Source: a virus. From it: 42,504 bases of DNA. The position numbers and the translations under genes are program-made. The notes below the pieces were generated by a model. That model was not told the origin of the DNA and made no database searches. It worked only from the letters and a program-made list of their open reading frames with translations. The stretch is taken from positions 1 to 42,504 of the IMG/VR virus record IMGVR_UViG_3300037487_000443; one strand, 5' to 3'. Shown piece by piece: positions 19,352 to 27,755 of the stretch (position 1 is the first letter of the stretch; each line of letters begins with the position of its first letter).

Positions 19352-20017
19352 TTATCGTCTACGACGCTTACCTACGAATCCAGCCATACATAGCAATGCA
19401 ATGGCTCCAGGGGCAGGAGCATTAAGCTGGAATGCACCTCCTGCAGTATTGCCAATAAAGTTTGGAAGAGGACGCCAAGTGCCCCACTTATTAGATCCAT
19501 TCTCATCAGTAAACCAAAACTGATCTACGGCTTGTCCTTGGGACCATACAAATTGATCACCCGTAGCATTATTTAATTGAGCTCCAATATTCATAAAATA
19601 ACTCCCTGCCGCAACTTGGAAAGTAAATGGAACATAAAATTCATATACAGGTTGACCAAAGAAATTATATTCCCCAGTATCTGTAACAGTAATTTGAGAG
19701 AGATCAATCTTTTGGTTTGTTACATTAGATCTAAAATCAGTATTCCATACAATAATTTGGAAACAATCAATATTTGTTAAACCTTGATCGTTAAAACCAT
19801 TCATAGAACCCCACCATCGGATAGAAGAGGTTGAATACGAGTCTTCTAGACTAAAGCCTTGAGCTCCGCTTTGAGCATAGGTATATGCTGCTTTAGAATC
19901 AAAAGCATCTGAATAGAATCCAACTGTATCAGTAACTGGATTATTGGCAACAATAACTTCTGCTTGAACAACCGAGGTGCAGATTAAACCCACAATTAAA
20001 CCTAAAATATTCTTCAT
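19352..20017 (-). CDS. Secreted PEP-CTERM-like protein (host-type surface protein carried by the phage)
   Basis: 221 residues. Residues 1-19 form a signal peptide (MKNILGLIVGLICTSVVQA, cleavage expected after VQA). The body is Trp/Tyr/Asn-rich and looks like a beta-sandwich. The C-terminus is APAPGAIALLCMAGF followed by VGKRRRR: a Pro-x-Pro motif, a short membrane helix and an Arg cluster. This is the layout of a PEP-CTERM sorting signal, recognised and cleaved by exosortase, and PAPGA...RRRR is a form I associate with Planctomycetota. The gene lies between the putative terS and terL and has a poor ribosome site. Role inferred: a cargo protein displayed or released by the infected cell. The motif is PAP rather than PEP, so the sorting call is probable, not certain. 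Confidence 0.8.
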   Translation of the reverse strand: MKNILGLIVGLICTSVVQAEVIVANNPVTDTVGFYSDAFDSKAAYTYAQSGAQGFSLEDSYSTSSIRWWGSMNGFNDQGLTNIDCFQIIVWNTDFRSNVTNQKIDLSQITVTDTGEYNFFGQPVYEFYVPFTFQVAAGSYFMNIGAQLNNATGDQFVWSQGQAVDQFWFTDENGSNKWGTWRPLPNFIGNTAGGAFQLNAPAPGAIALLCMAGFVGKRRRR

Positions 20018-20019
20018 AA

Positions 20020-20241
20020 TTAATAAGTCGCTTTCTTTATTTTAAATGGAACAGCATCCTTCATGGCTGCTTCAACAGCCTCAATAGACTCTGAAGGGAT
20101 GGTGTTTACTTTATCCTTGTGATCACTAAGAATACCTCGTACAACTGTGTAAAGTCCAGGAGTACGCCGATCTGGGTCATTAAGATCGTTAATTAAACAA
20201 TCTAATAACTTATCTTGTATGTCATTTAATTTTTCTTTCAT
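20020..20241 (-). CDS. Candidate terminase small subunit (T7 gp18-like)
   Basis: 73 residues, close to T7 gp18 (89). An N-terminal amphipathic helix (KLNDIQDKLLDCLINDL) is followed by RTPGLYTVVRGILSDHKD, resembling the short two-helix layout of small terminases in T7-like phages (helix, Asp/Thr turn, then a helix of the type NVARQFLKDN). A short helical tail follows. Position supports this: after the lysis-like cassette and before terL, as in T7, though the PEP-CTERM-like gene now separates the two. AAGG lies before ATG 20241. The family is too short and variable for certainty from sequence alone. Confidence 0.6.
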   Translation of the reverse strand: MKEKLNDIQDKLLDCLINDLNDPDRRTPGLYTVVRGILSDHKDKVNTIPSESIEAVEAAMKDAVPFKIKKATY

Positions 20242-20242
20242 A

Positions 20243-20572
20243 TTAATTTTCCTTAATTAGTGGTGCAATTTCACTGACGTAAGATGGTGGAACACAATAC
20301 CAACCCTCAGGAATGGTGACGGGGGCTTCTGATAAATGCCATTCCTGATTCTGTAATGTATAGATCCGAACCTTACAGTTGGGTCCCAGTCTGATTGGGC
20401 TTCCCTCCTGCACCAACACTGTTCTGCTGCCGCATCCACTCATCAATCCTAGAACCAGCGCGGCGAAGCTTAGGTATATCAACAGTGGAATCCACAGCCA
20501 TCCTGCCTTGCTCAATCCTCTTAGAAAGATATTCAAACAATGCGAGGGCAATTGCCATAATGATTCTATCAA
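20243..20572 (-). CDS. Phage lipoprotein, o-spanin (Rz1)-like candidate
   Basis: The C-terminal 65 residues begin with a lipobox, LMSGC (Cys47 if the start is 20572), after a hydrophobic segment WLWIPLLIYLSFAALVLGL. The mature part, RTVLVQEGSPIRLGPNCKV ... VTIPEGWYCVPP, is a type I recognise from small phage lipoproteins in lysis cassettes. The start at 20572 is TTG. An in-frame TTG at about 20515 would give a better-proportioned signal peptide (MSKAGWLW...), so the start is open. About 200 bases overlap the next-listed gene in another frame, as in Rz/Rz1 pairs. An outer-membrane lipoprotein taking part in the last lysis step is inferred. Confidence 0.65.
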   Translation of the reverse strand: MIESLWQLPSHCLNIFLRGLSKAGWLWIPLLIYLSFAALVLGLMSGCGSRTVLVQEGSPIRLGPNCKVRIYTLQNQEWHLSEAPVTIPEGWYCVPPSYVSEIAPLIKEN

Positions 20573-20612
20573 GCATTGGTTCCTGGAGTTGGGGCATCGG
20601 TAGTCTTGGCAT
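20373..20612 (-). CDS. Small phage protein overlapping the lipoprotein gene, lysis cassette
   Basis: Open from ATG 20612, but the in-frame ATG at 20576 (residue 13) has CAGGA at proper spacing, so the true product is probably 67 residues beginning MLDRIIMAIALALFEYL. That helix is hydrophobic to amphipathic. It is followed by SKRIEQG and the motif LRRAGSRIDEWMRQQNS, which I recall from short proteins in phage lysis regions. Function unknown. Its 3' part shares about 200 bases with the lipoprotein gene in another frame, and its 5' end lies inside the holin-like gene if the upstream start is used. Both overlapping frames look protein-like, so I keep both. Confidence 0.55.
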   Translation of the reverse strand: MPRLPMPQLQEPMLDRIIMAIALALFEYLSKRIEQGRMAVDSTVDIPKLRRAGSRIDEWMRQQNSVGAGGKPNQTGTQL

Positions 20613-20772
20613 CCTTGGCTAGAACCAGACCAATACCAGCAATGACTGCAGCCACGGCTGTGGTAAAGTCAGCGGTGGTGGTTGGATCTCCGTCAAACAT
20701 GGCGGTGAGGACACCACCTACGGCAACGAGAATTGCACCAATACCAGCTACGGTTGTATTACGATTATTCAT
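20569..20772 (-). CDS. Holin-like small membrane protein
   Basis: 67 residues. Two predicted membrane helices (TTVAGIGAILVAVGGVLTAM and FTTAVAAVIAGIGLVLA) are joined by a short Asp/Thr loop (DGDPTTTAD), with a charged, Pro/Thr-containing tail. This two-helix form is common for small phage membrane proteins annotated as holins. AAGGAAG lies before ATG 20772, and the start overlaps the preceding stop as ATGA. Its place between tail fibre and terminase matches T7 gene 17.5 (holin). I see no endolysin in this window. The fold is clear; the holin role is inferred from context. Confidence 0.6.
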   Translation of the reverse strand: MNNRNTTVAGIGAILVAVGGVLTAMFDGDPTTTADFTTAVAAVIAGIGLVLAKDAKTTDAPTPGTNA

Positions 20773-21041
20773 AGTTTCTTCCTTTCGAGTTCAATTACTC
20801 TTTGTTTAAGATCATCCAGCATCGCACCGTGCTTTGCATCATTGGATGAGATTTGAATTTGGGCTTTTACTAAGTCCTGTACGATTACCTTTAGTTCACT
20901 TAGGTCTTTGTCTGTCTTATCTATAAGCTGGGAACGCTTACCGATATCCACAAAAAACCCTGCTACACCTGCAGCAAGTACAAATAACTGTAAAATTTGT
21001 ATGAGATCTTGTTTCTTTTCCTGTGGCATATAAACCCCCAT
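20769..21041 (-). CDS. Membrane-anchored coiled-coil protein, i-spanin or holin candidate
   Basis: 90 residues. One membrane segment near the N-terminus (LIQILQLFVLAAGVAGFFVDIG) is followed by a heptad-rich helix (LSELKVIVQDLVKAQIQI ... LDDLKQRVIELERKKL), the layout of inner-membrane spanins and related phage proteins. ATG 21041 overlaps the tail-fibre stop as TAATG; an internal ATG at 21029 follows a GGGGG stretch and is an alternative. Its stop overlaps the holin-like start (ATGA). With the lipoprotein downstream this could form a two-component spanin, though the coiled coil is short for spanning the periplasm. Confidence 0.6.
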   Translation of the reverse strand: MGVYMPQEKKQDLIQILQLFVLAAGVAGFFVDIGKRSQLIDKTDKDLSELKVIVQDLVKAQIQISSNDAKHGAMLDDLKQRVIELERKKL

Positions 21042-24000
21042 TATTCATTAGCTGCAGAGCTAAAACCAGATGATGAAATTAATCCAACAGTACCTTCAGT
21101 ACTTAGTACAGACATACGAATCCAAAGATTTCCTGGAAGACCCAATCTAGTAAATTTAACAGCGCACTCATTACGACCCGATATTAAATCATGGGGTACT
21201 ATTGTATCACTATTTGCATTAAGATTAAACTGTAATGTTGAGTTTTGTGATATTGTTGATGTTGCATAAACAGACGAAGCTGGAGGGCTATCAAAAGCTG
21301 ATCCACCAAAGTTTACAAAGGATTTTAAATCAACTTGATTCCATGTCCAAGGGCCTAAGTCTTTATCTACATCTGCTGCAGCTGAGTTATACGATCTTGG
21401 AATATTAGAGGCAAATCCTGAATTTCTAAATAATCTCGCATAACCAATAGACTTTAGTCTAGGTACTTGAATACCTATAGTAATTACATACCTTTCATCG
21501 CCACCAGCAATTGTTTCAACTCCTTCATTCTTAACATAAACTTTAACATTATTTTTATCGAGTCTTGTATTAAGTCTCTTTAAAGTGCTAATTTCTGTTC
21601 CATGTTTAAATACACTAGCTAAACTTGTTTTATTTGTGGTTTCTTTATTATTTCCATCATCACTAAAACCATGCTCTAAAATTATAGCCGATTTTAATGT
21701 ATCATAGGTGTTCTCTTTAAATAAAGATAATAATCCCTTTTTTAAAACAACTCTGTATACATACTCATCTGTTGGATCAGGAATGTAATTTGAGGCAGAG
21801 CTAAAGATTGTATTAGAGTCTATATTTAAATACAGAGTTCCAACAGCTCCTAAAGTTGTTGAACTACCATCTCTAATATCATTTGGTCGATAGGGCCAAG
21901 GATAAAGATGTTTAGCATAGGCAGTACCTGGAATATTAATAGCAGCACTAACACCCGTTAATCCAGCTAAAGGAGGTAAGTTAACTCTAAATTGGTATAA
22001 ATTAAGATCAGTTGCTGTTTGAGATAAACCAGTAACAATCCAATCAACCATAGCTTCATTAAAACTATATTTATCTTTAGTTATTGCAGCATCTTCATCC
22101 CACTTAGTAACCCAGTCATCCCAATAAGCATCAGCTTTAAATCTAACGCCCATTCCGTCATAGCTAACTGTACTGTTTGCATTTACAGGAACAGTTCTAA
22201 ATTCTGATTGACCAGTAAAACGCACAGCTTTTTTAAAAGTATTATTAATACTATTAACTGTTAATGCTCCTGAGTCTAGTGTATTAGAGTGAGACATTGC
22301 TGCGGCATTGTAATAAATCATCTGTCTTGGTATTTTCCAAAGAACATTTTGAGGTGATTCACCGCCCTCTAACCTAAAAAATGAATACTCTTTAAACTTA
22401 GAACTAGAAGAATCTTCACGATAATCAGCCTTTAATAATAGGCCCATTTTATGTCTAGTTCCCGAATCCCTAGTTTTAGTTGAGTTATAACTACTTGGGT
22501 TTGCTCTGGCTCCAGCAAAAACCATATCCCGCAGATGCATTAAATAATAATCTCTATAATAACCTCTTTCGGATGAATATTGATTTTCATTTCCAATTTC
22601 ATTTAGTTGATTATAGAGGTCATTTGATGTTATTGTTGTTAGATTAAGATATAATAAAGGATTACTTGGATTTAATACAGGTAAACCTATAAAATTACTT
22701 GAATGACATTCGGGAACACTTAAGTAAAAAGATTTAATACCATAAGATTTAATTTTAGAAACAAAAGAAATTTCTGTTGCTGGAGCAGTTAAAGTTTGAT
22801 AAAAGTATGGACTCACTCTGTGAATAGTTGTACCATTTAATACACCATGCCATTTTAAAGGAGTAGGTGCGGCTAAGTTATATCCACCAGTTGAATAAAG
22901 TTCGTCAGGATGATCCCAGAATGCACTTTTGCTATTACTAAGATATTCTCCTGTAGCAGTATCGATAATATCTGTTCTTCGTAGTCCCAAATCCCACTCT
23001 AACTTAGCTTTAATTGGATTAGAAATATTTCCAATTAAACCATTAATAGATGTATTAATAGAATCAAAGAAAGTATCTGGATCTTGAGATCCTGGGGTTA
23101 AGGTTTTTACAATATGATATACAGTGGGGGGATCTGTCAATACCCATTTGGTTCCTGCGGCATTTTTAAACTGAGATAGTTTACCGCCTGTTAGTGTAAT
23201 ACTTGTGCCGTTGTTAGTATACGAAGTATTCGTAGCATTATTATAGAATGTTCTATCTGCAAAGATTAAATTCGATTGAGTAAGGTCTACAGTAATTGTT
23301 CTATTTCTAAACTTACTTAAAGCACCATCATAAATTAATACTTGACCATTTGACAAAGAACTAAGACTAAATTCACTAAGGTTATTAGCAGTTCCACTTA
23401 CGTTTCCGCTAACAAATTGAGTACCATCCCATACTAAAGTATTACCAGCAGTTAAACTTGTGAGGTTAAATACAACTGGATTAGTTCCACCAATAAATAC
23501 AAAACCAGAAAGAGATGGATTAATTAGATTCCAGTTTGCATTTGGAGGTGCAGTTGAGCTTGTATGATTAGCAATACAAAGGTATAATGATCCCGCATTA
23601 GAAACGACCTGTCCTGTAGTATAGGCAGTTGCAGTTACCCATGCTGGTACTGTAGATGATAAAGAATAAATGTGGTTAAATGTAGAACCAGCAAATTCTT
23701 TTTCTTGTATAGTAAATAAGAGTTGATGCAAAGAAGCATTTAATTGTGTTGCTGTAAGTTTGGCACCATCTACAAACTTAAATAACATTTTATCACTGGC
23801 AGTTGTTCTTCTAATTACAATCTGGCCTGTGTGGCTTGTTATTAATTCAATTCTATTTAAAGTTGTATTAACAGTATAGTTAGTATTTTCAATCAATAGT
23901 GTTTCAACACCACCAGGAGTAGGTCTAGAGTAAACGGCAAGTTGTTCGTTTACAGGAAACTCACACAACCAAGCAATAGATGAAAATGAAAGAGTACTTC

Positions 24001-24073
24001 CTACATTATAGACAACTTCAATATTATTGTTATATAGGATTGGATTACCAGAGTTATAACTGTAACAAGCCAT
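21041..24073 (-). CDS. Tail fibre with T7 gp17-type N-terminal attachment domain
   Basis: 1010 residues; T7 gp17 has 553. Residues about 1-135 match the T7 tail-fibre N-terminal domain that binds the tail: YNVGSTLSFSSIAWLCEFPV, then QIVIRRTTASDKMLFKFVDG and LTATQLNASLHQLLFTIQE. A chitinase-type carbohydrate-binding-like segment follows (PAWVTATAYTTGQVVSNAGS ... YLCIANHTSS, about 150-185), then short beta repeats and a long Asn/Ser/Tyr-rich C-terminal body with no recognisable hydrolase. It is likely the receptor-binding fibre. It lies directly after tail tubular protein B, with the lysis-like genes behind it, as in T7. Confidence 0.9.
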   Translation of the reverse strand: MACYSYNSGNPILYNNNIEVVYNVGSTLSFSSIAWLCEFPVNEQLAVYSRPTPGGVETLLIENTNYTVNTTLNRIELITSHTGQIVIRRTTASDKMLFKFVDGAKLTATQLNASLHQLLFTIQEKEFAGSTFNHIYSLSSTVPAWVTATAYTTGQVVSNAGSLYLCIANHTSSTAPPNANWNLINPSLSGFVFIGGTNPVVFNLTSLTAGNTLVWDGTQFVSGNVSGTANNLSEFSLSSLSNGQVLIYDGALSKFRNRTITVDLTQSNLIFADRTFYNNATNTSYTNNGTSITLTGGKLSQFKNAAGTKWVLTDPPTVYHIVKTLTPGSQDPDTFFDSINTSINGLIGNISNPIKAKLEWDLGLRRTDIIDTATGEYLSNSKSAFWDHPDELYSTGGYNLAAPTPLKWHGVLNGTTIHRVSPYFYQTLTAPATEISFVSKIKSYGIKSFYLSVPECHSSNFIGLPVLNPSNPLLYLNLTTITSNDLYNQLNEIGNENQYSSERGYYRDYYLMHLRDMVFAGARANPSSYNSTKTRDSGTRHKMGLLLKADYREDSSSSKFKEYSFFRLEGGESPQNVLWKIPRQMIYYNAAAMSHSNTLDSGALTVNSINNTFKKAVRFTGQSEFRTVPVNANSTVSYDGMGVRFKADAYWDDWVTKWDEDAAITKDKYSFNEAMVDWIVTGLSQTATDLNLYQFRVNLPPLAGLTGVSAAINIPGTAYAKHLYPWPYRPNDIRDGSSTTLGAVGTLYLNIDSNTIFSSASNYIPDPTDEYVYRVVLKKGLLSLFKENTYDTLKSAIILEHGFSDDGNNKETTNKTSLASVFKHGTEISTLKRLNTRLDKNNVKVYVKNEGVETIAGGDERYVITIGIQVPRLKSIGYARLFRNSGFASNIPRSYNSAAADVDKDLGPWTWNQVDLKSFVNFGGSAFDSPPASSVYATSTISQNSTLQFNLNANSDTIVPHDLISGRNECAVKFTRLGLPGNLWIRMSVLSTEGTVGLISSSGFSSAANE

Positions 24074-24082
24074 ATTTTCTCC

Positions 24083-26845
24083 TTACTCAATACTGGTATT
24101 TCTGGATCGCCAGTTACCAATTATCTCTATGTTAGATATATTACATGGGGTTGGATATTCTGATTGAATATTAATCTTACACCCCTCGGAATAAGCTAAT
24201 AGTTTTACAAAATGTTCACCAACAGTATCAACTTTTAGTTCATCATTACGAACAATTAAACTATTAATATCAGTTGGGTAGAACGAGGTTAAAGTTGTAG
24301 TACGATTATTTCTAGTAACTAGAACATCATAACTACCTGTATATAAGTGTCGAGTTGTAATTCTTTTTAGATTTAATACACCTTCATATACGGTATTGGG
24401 ATCTGATTCTGATCTATATACTTGTTGAGACAGCTCTATATTCATTAAGTAAGAACGACCAATGTACATTGGATTACTTAGGAAGTTTCCTGTTACAGTA
24501 ACTTTAGTTAATCCTGTGATATTATCTACTAATACGTCTTCAACAGGATATGCCGTATAAGCTGTAGTTCCCCATTCAGGTGCTTTGACAGCATAAGAAA
24601 TATTGGGATCATAGTATGGCAAAGTAAAAGTAGTTTTATTAGAACCAGACGAATAAGTCATATTAGCTGGAAAAATCTTAACTAACCAGTCTAACATAGG
24701 TGTAGCAATAGGTACAGTTTCTAGTGAAGTAAAGTATACTGCTAATTTTTTATTTGTACCTACATTTGTTTGTGGTCGTTTAGATACAATATAAAAATCT
24801 TTTTCATACGATTTCATAGCCAAGACGTTATCACTATTGGATAGAATCCATTTATGATAAGCTTGCTGGATTATTTTATCACCATTTGTTCTAAATGTAA
24901 AATTATAGATTGTGTATGGGGTGTCGGCATCTACAAAGAATATTGTATTAGTTGCCGAACTAGTAGTTGTTGCTCCAATATTTTCTGGCAAGTATCCTCT
25001 ACAATGGCTAGAAACTTCCATACTGGTAGAATATTCATCATTAAAAGAACTACCACTTAGGTACATATACATTCTACTAGAGTTAATAAAGAAAATATTA
25101 TTTGCCATTTTTTGGGGAGCTACTAATTTAGAAGTACTAAAGAATGATGTAGGTCTAAATTCAACATTAAAGGGTGACATTCCAACATCTACGGACCCAC
25201 CTCTAATTTCAAACTGCACTGAACCTGAACTTAGTGCCAATAAGATATTTTGGAATGGAACAATATAACTTAGTTTGTTATAGGCTCCTACACTTGCTTC
25301 AATATCAATTGGATCTGTTTCTACGATATTCTGTACATCGTCAATCCAGAAATTATAGTAGTTATTTGTACGACTTGCCAACATGGTATTATCTGTAGCA
25401 ATCCACAATCTATTTTTCCAAATAGCCATTGATTGGATTTTTTCTTTTCTACTAACACCTTTTGGACCTGTATTGCTAAGACTATTGCCAGCTCTTCTAG
25501 GAACTAATGGCATAGCTTTAATTCGCCATTTACCATCAGTAGCTGTATCCTTATAGATAATTAAAGGAAAGCGTCTATGGTCAAATACGGAGTTTGGTCC
25601 TTCTGCTCGCATCCGTTCAAAATAAGGATTCTTAGTATATCGCATTGCGCGATAGAATCCTGCTGGGAATGTTAAATAAGAGTTTCTAGCATAATAAACC
25701 TTTCCTAAACCAAAGTATTCGGTTGGATCGTAGTCCCTATCTTCAGCTGGTAAAGGTGAGGTTTGATAATACTGATCTGTACTCCAGTCGATTGTACCAG
25801 AGGTTGTTTCTATAATTCTTGGATTATCGTAGTAATGATGCATCATTCTCCAAGCCCTATATCCTGGAAAATCTCTAACATCATTATACACTTCTGTTGC
25901 TGGATATTGAGGAATTTCACCAAAGTTTTCTAAATTCTGACCAAATTCATACTCTTCAAACGTATCTGGGTTAATATCAATTTGAATATCATCTCTTACA
26001 TTTGTCCAATATCCTTCTACACTAGATAGATCATCCTCTAATGCAGGGTTTGGTGTCTGGGGTGGAGTTGTTCTCTTATAATTAATTACATCACCAGAGT
26101 GAATAAACTCATTTGCCTCAATAGAAGCTTCCCAAGCAGTACTACTAAAAGCCATTTCTAATTGTGAGTTATCTGGTAAATAATCTAGTTTGACTAGTTT
26201 ATTCCATATAATACACCCAACATCAAAATCAATGGAACCAAAAGTATCTTTTGTATTTGCAGGAGCAATACCTGTACTTATTGTGTTTGCAATTCTATAG
26301 CTAGATGTTATAGATTTGTTTCCATAAGTAAGATATTCAAATACTGCTCTATTAAATCCAGAAGTATTTGTACCTACTCCATAAGTATTATTATCTCCAT
26401 AAGTAAGATCTACTTCTTCTTTGATCCATTCTGTTGGTTCGATTCTATATACTGTTATAAGAGAATCAAGATTAATAGTGTTTCCACTATAGGTAAAACT
26501 ATTAGCAGCAACTGGATCAAAGGTATAGCCAGCTCTATTGATAATAATACAATATCTATTATAACCATCAATATCTAAGAAATGGAAATAAAGATTATCT
26601 GTATTAAAATTTGTTGCAGCACCACCATTAGAAAAAGTAGTTGCTGGGTTTAGATTTGCAATATCTAGATAACAAGTACTAAGGCCAGATTCTACCATAT
26701 TTAGTGGTGGTCTTTTTTCGATAGACTTCTCAAGTGTTACTAGACAGTTATCAATGTTTTCAGCCTCACTAACTAATCGTTTGGTAGGAGCTTGTCTACC
26801 TACACCACCACTAAGGGTATTAATTGGAAGTCTTACAACGGACAT
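24083..26845 (-). CDS. Tail tubular protein B (T7 gp12-like nozzle)
   Basis: 920 residues; T7 gp12 has 794. The N-terminus VRLPINTLSGGVGRQAPTKR and EAENIDNCLVTLEKSIEKRP is the conserved opening of this family. The middle part has the expected mixed beta architecture with many Tyr/Asn, for example IYKDTATDGKWRIKAMPLVP and WKNRLWIATDNTMLASR. It forms the lower, nozzle part of the short tail, bound to tail tubular protein A, and carries the fibres. ATG 26845 overlaps the preceding stop (TAATG). The extra 130 residues may be added loops. Confidence 0.93.
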   Translation of the reverse strand: MSVVRLPINTLSGGVGRQAPTKRLVSEAENIDNCLVTLEKSIEKRPPLNMVESGLSTCYLDIANLNPATTFSNGGAATNFNTDNLYFHFLDIDGYNRYCIIINRAGYTFDPVAANSFTYSGNTINLDSLITVYRIEPTEWIKEEVDLTYGDNNTYGVGTNTSGFNRAVFEYLTYGNKSITSSYRIANTISTGIAPANTKDTFGSIDFDVGCIIWNKLVKLDYLPDNSQLEMAFSSTAWEASIEANEFIHSGDVINYKRTTPPQTPNPALEDDLSSVEGYWTNVRDDIQIDINPDTFEEYEFGQNLENFGEIPQYPATEVYNDVRDFPGYRAWRMMHHYYDNPRIIETTSGTIDWSTDQYYQTSPLPAEDRDYDPTEYFGLGKVYYARNSYLTFPAGFYRAMRYTKNPYFERMRAEGPNSVFDHRRFPLIIYKDTATDGKWRIKAMPLVPRRAGNSLSNTGPKGVSRKEKIQSMAIWKNRLWIATDNTMLASRTNNYYNFWIDDVQNIVETDPIDIEASVGAYNKLSYIVPFQNILLALSSGSVQFEIRGGSVDVGMSPFNVEFRPTSFFSTSKLVAPQKMANNIFFINSSRMYMYLSGSSFNDEYSTSMEVSSHCRGYLPENIGATTTSSATNTIFFVDADTPYTIYNFTFRTNGDKIIQQAYHKWILSNSDNVLAMKSYEKDFYIVSKRPQTNVGTNKKLAVYFTSLETVPIATPMLDWLVKIFPANMTYSSGSNKTTFTLPYYDPNISYAVKAPEWGTTAYTAYPVEDVLVDNITGLTKVTVTGNFLSNPMYIGRSYLMNIELSQQVYRSESDPNTVYEGVLNLKRITTRHLYTGSYDVLVTRNNRTTTLTSFYPTDINSLIVRNDELKVDTVGEHFVKLLAYSEGCKINIQSEYPTPCNISNIEIIGNWRSRNTSIE

Positions 26846-27507
26846 TAGAACCTCGTTCTTGTAAAATAGGGGTCATTAGATAGGATACCACGACGATCTA
26901 CGGCTGCTCTTGTTCCTGCATCACCACCCCAAAAGATGTTTCTATTTTTCTTGAATATATCGCTAGATCGCCCTCTAGCCATGTGATATTGTTCTCTAAC
27001 GGCCAGCCGTTTATCAACATCTACATCACCTTGTGTAATCATTTGATATTCTCTTGCTGCAGTTTCCATTATGCCACGTTGAATAGCAGAGTCTATATCA
27101 TTCCATCCATAATTTTGTGATTCATTGCCAAGAGTAATGATAATCTCAATTTTTAACTCACTGGTGAAAACATCGGTTTGCTTGGTGATATTGAATAACC
27201 TTGTTGGACTGGACTTAATAGTAGTCTGGATCACCTCCCCCGTCGTAGGGTCAAACAAAGGCTCAACAACCTGGGCATAACAAGCTTCCGATGGTAACAT
27301 AATTTTACCATTCACATCTGGAGTATAGGTATCTACAAATCTGTTGTTAGCAATACCTCTCATTACAGCGGTTTTAATGGATTGTTTTAATATAAACTGA
27401 GCGACGCTTGTATCAACACCAGCATCTGCTACTAGATCACTAACAATATGCTCACCTGATGTTAATAGCATATGGTTAATAGCATCTGTATAGCTATATA
27501 ACCCCAT
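26845..27507 (-). CDS. Tail tubular protein A (T7 gp11-like gatekeeper)
   Basis: 220 residues; T7 gp11 has 196. The opening LYSYTDAINHMLLTSGEHIV and the following VAQFILKQSIKTAVMRGIANN are the helical pattern of gp11-type adaptors. AAREYQMITQGDVDVDKRLA near residue 155 also fits the family (residues of the form FQxRxxGS/D...DL). It binds under the portal ring and joins head to tail. It is translationally coupled at both ends: its ATG overlaps the stop of the 54-residue gene and its stop overlaps the tail tubular B start. Confidence 0.93.
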   Translation of the reverse strand: MGLYSYTDAINHMLLTSGEHIVSDLVADAGVDTSVAQFILKQSIKTAVMRGIANNRFVDTYTPDVNGKIMLPSEACYAQVVEPLFDPTTGEVIQTTIKSSPTRLFNITKQTDVFTSELKIEIIITLGNESQNYGWNDIDSAIQRGIMETAAREYQMITQGDVDVDKRLAVREQYHMARGRSSDIFKKNRNIFWGGDAGTRAAVDRRGILSNDPYFTRTRF

Positions 27508-27671
27508 TACTTGCCCCCTTTCTTTCCATATGGAACTAGTTTATTAAGTATTTCTTGGCGTTTTTGGCAACCACAACCAGGGGTTTGTTTAATACCCATA
27601 GCTTTAGCAACCTTAGCAACTGTGTCACCAAGACCCTTTGATGAATGTGATACTGGATTAAATGGTTTCAT
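27507..27671 (-). CDS. Small conserved phage protein, 54 aa, between capsid and tail tubular A
   Basis: Translation from ATG 27671 gives MKPFNPVSHSSKGLGDTVAK, then VAKAMGIKQTPGCGCQKRQE and ILNKLVPYGKKGGK. A near-perfect AAGGAGG lies four bases upstream. The Cys-Gly-Cys followed by QKRQExLNKLxPY is a motif I have seen in short proteins of many phages at a similar place; its function is not known to me. It is the first gene after the capsid terminator, and its stop overlaps the tail tubular A start (TAATG). Confidence 0.8.
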   Translation of the reverse strand: MKPFNPVSHSSKGLGDTVAKVAKAMGIKQTPGCGCQKRQEILNKLVPYGKKGGK

Positions 27672-27685
27672 TTATCCTCCTTGCG

Positions 27686-27722
27686 AAAAAAATACCTAGG
27701 GGGCCTTTCGACCCCCTAGGTA
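27686..27722 (-). terminator. Intrinsic terminator after the capsid gene
   Basis: An 11-base perfect inverted repeat, TACCTAGGGGG (27693-27703) and CCCCCTAGGTA (27712-27722), with an 8-base loop. On the minus strand it is followed by seven T (27686-27692). It lies in the 84-base gap between capsid and the next gene, the place of T-phi in T7. Partial read-through would keep capsid transcripts above those of tail genes. Confidence 0.93.
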
Positions 27723-27755
27723 CAAATAACTAAAATGTATTAGCTAACGCTAAAA

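Noticed and set aside
24912-25268. Plus-strand frame of 118 codons
   Set aside because: It lies wholly inside tail tubular protein B on the other strand, has no ribosome site, and its product is low in recognisable structure. The same applies to plus-strand frames at 2139-2492, 8661-9218, 9870-10193, 14102-14413, 16340-16708 and 34478-34783.
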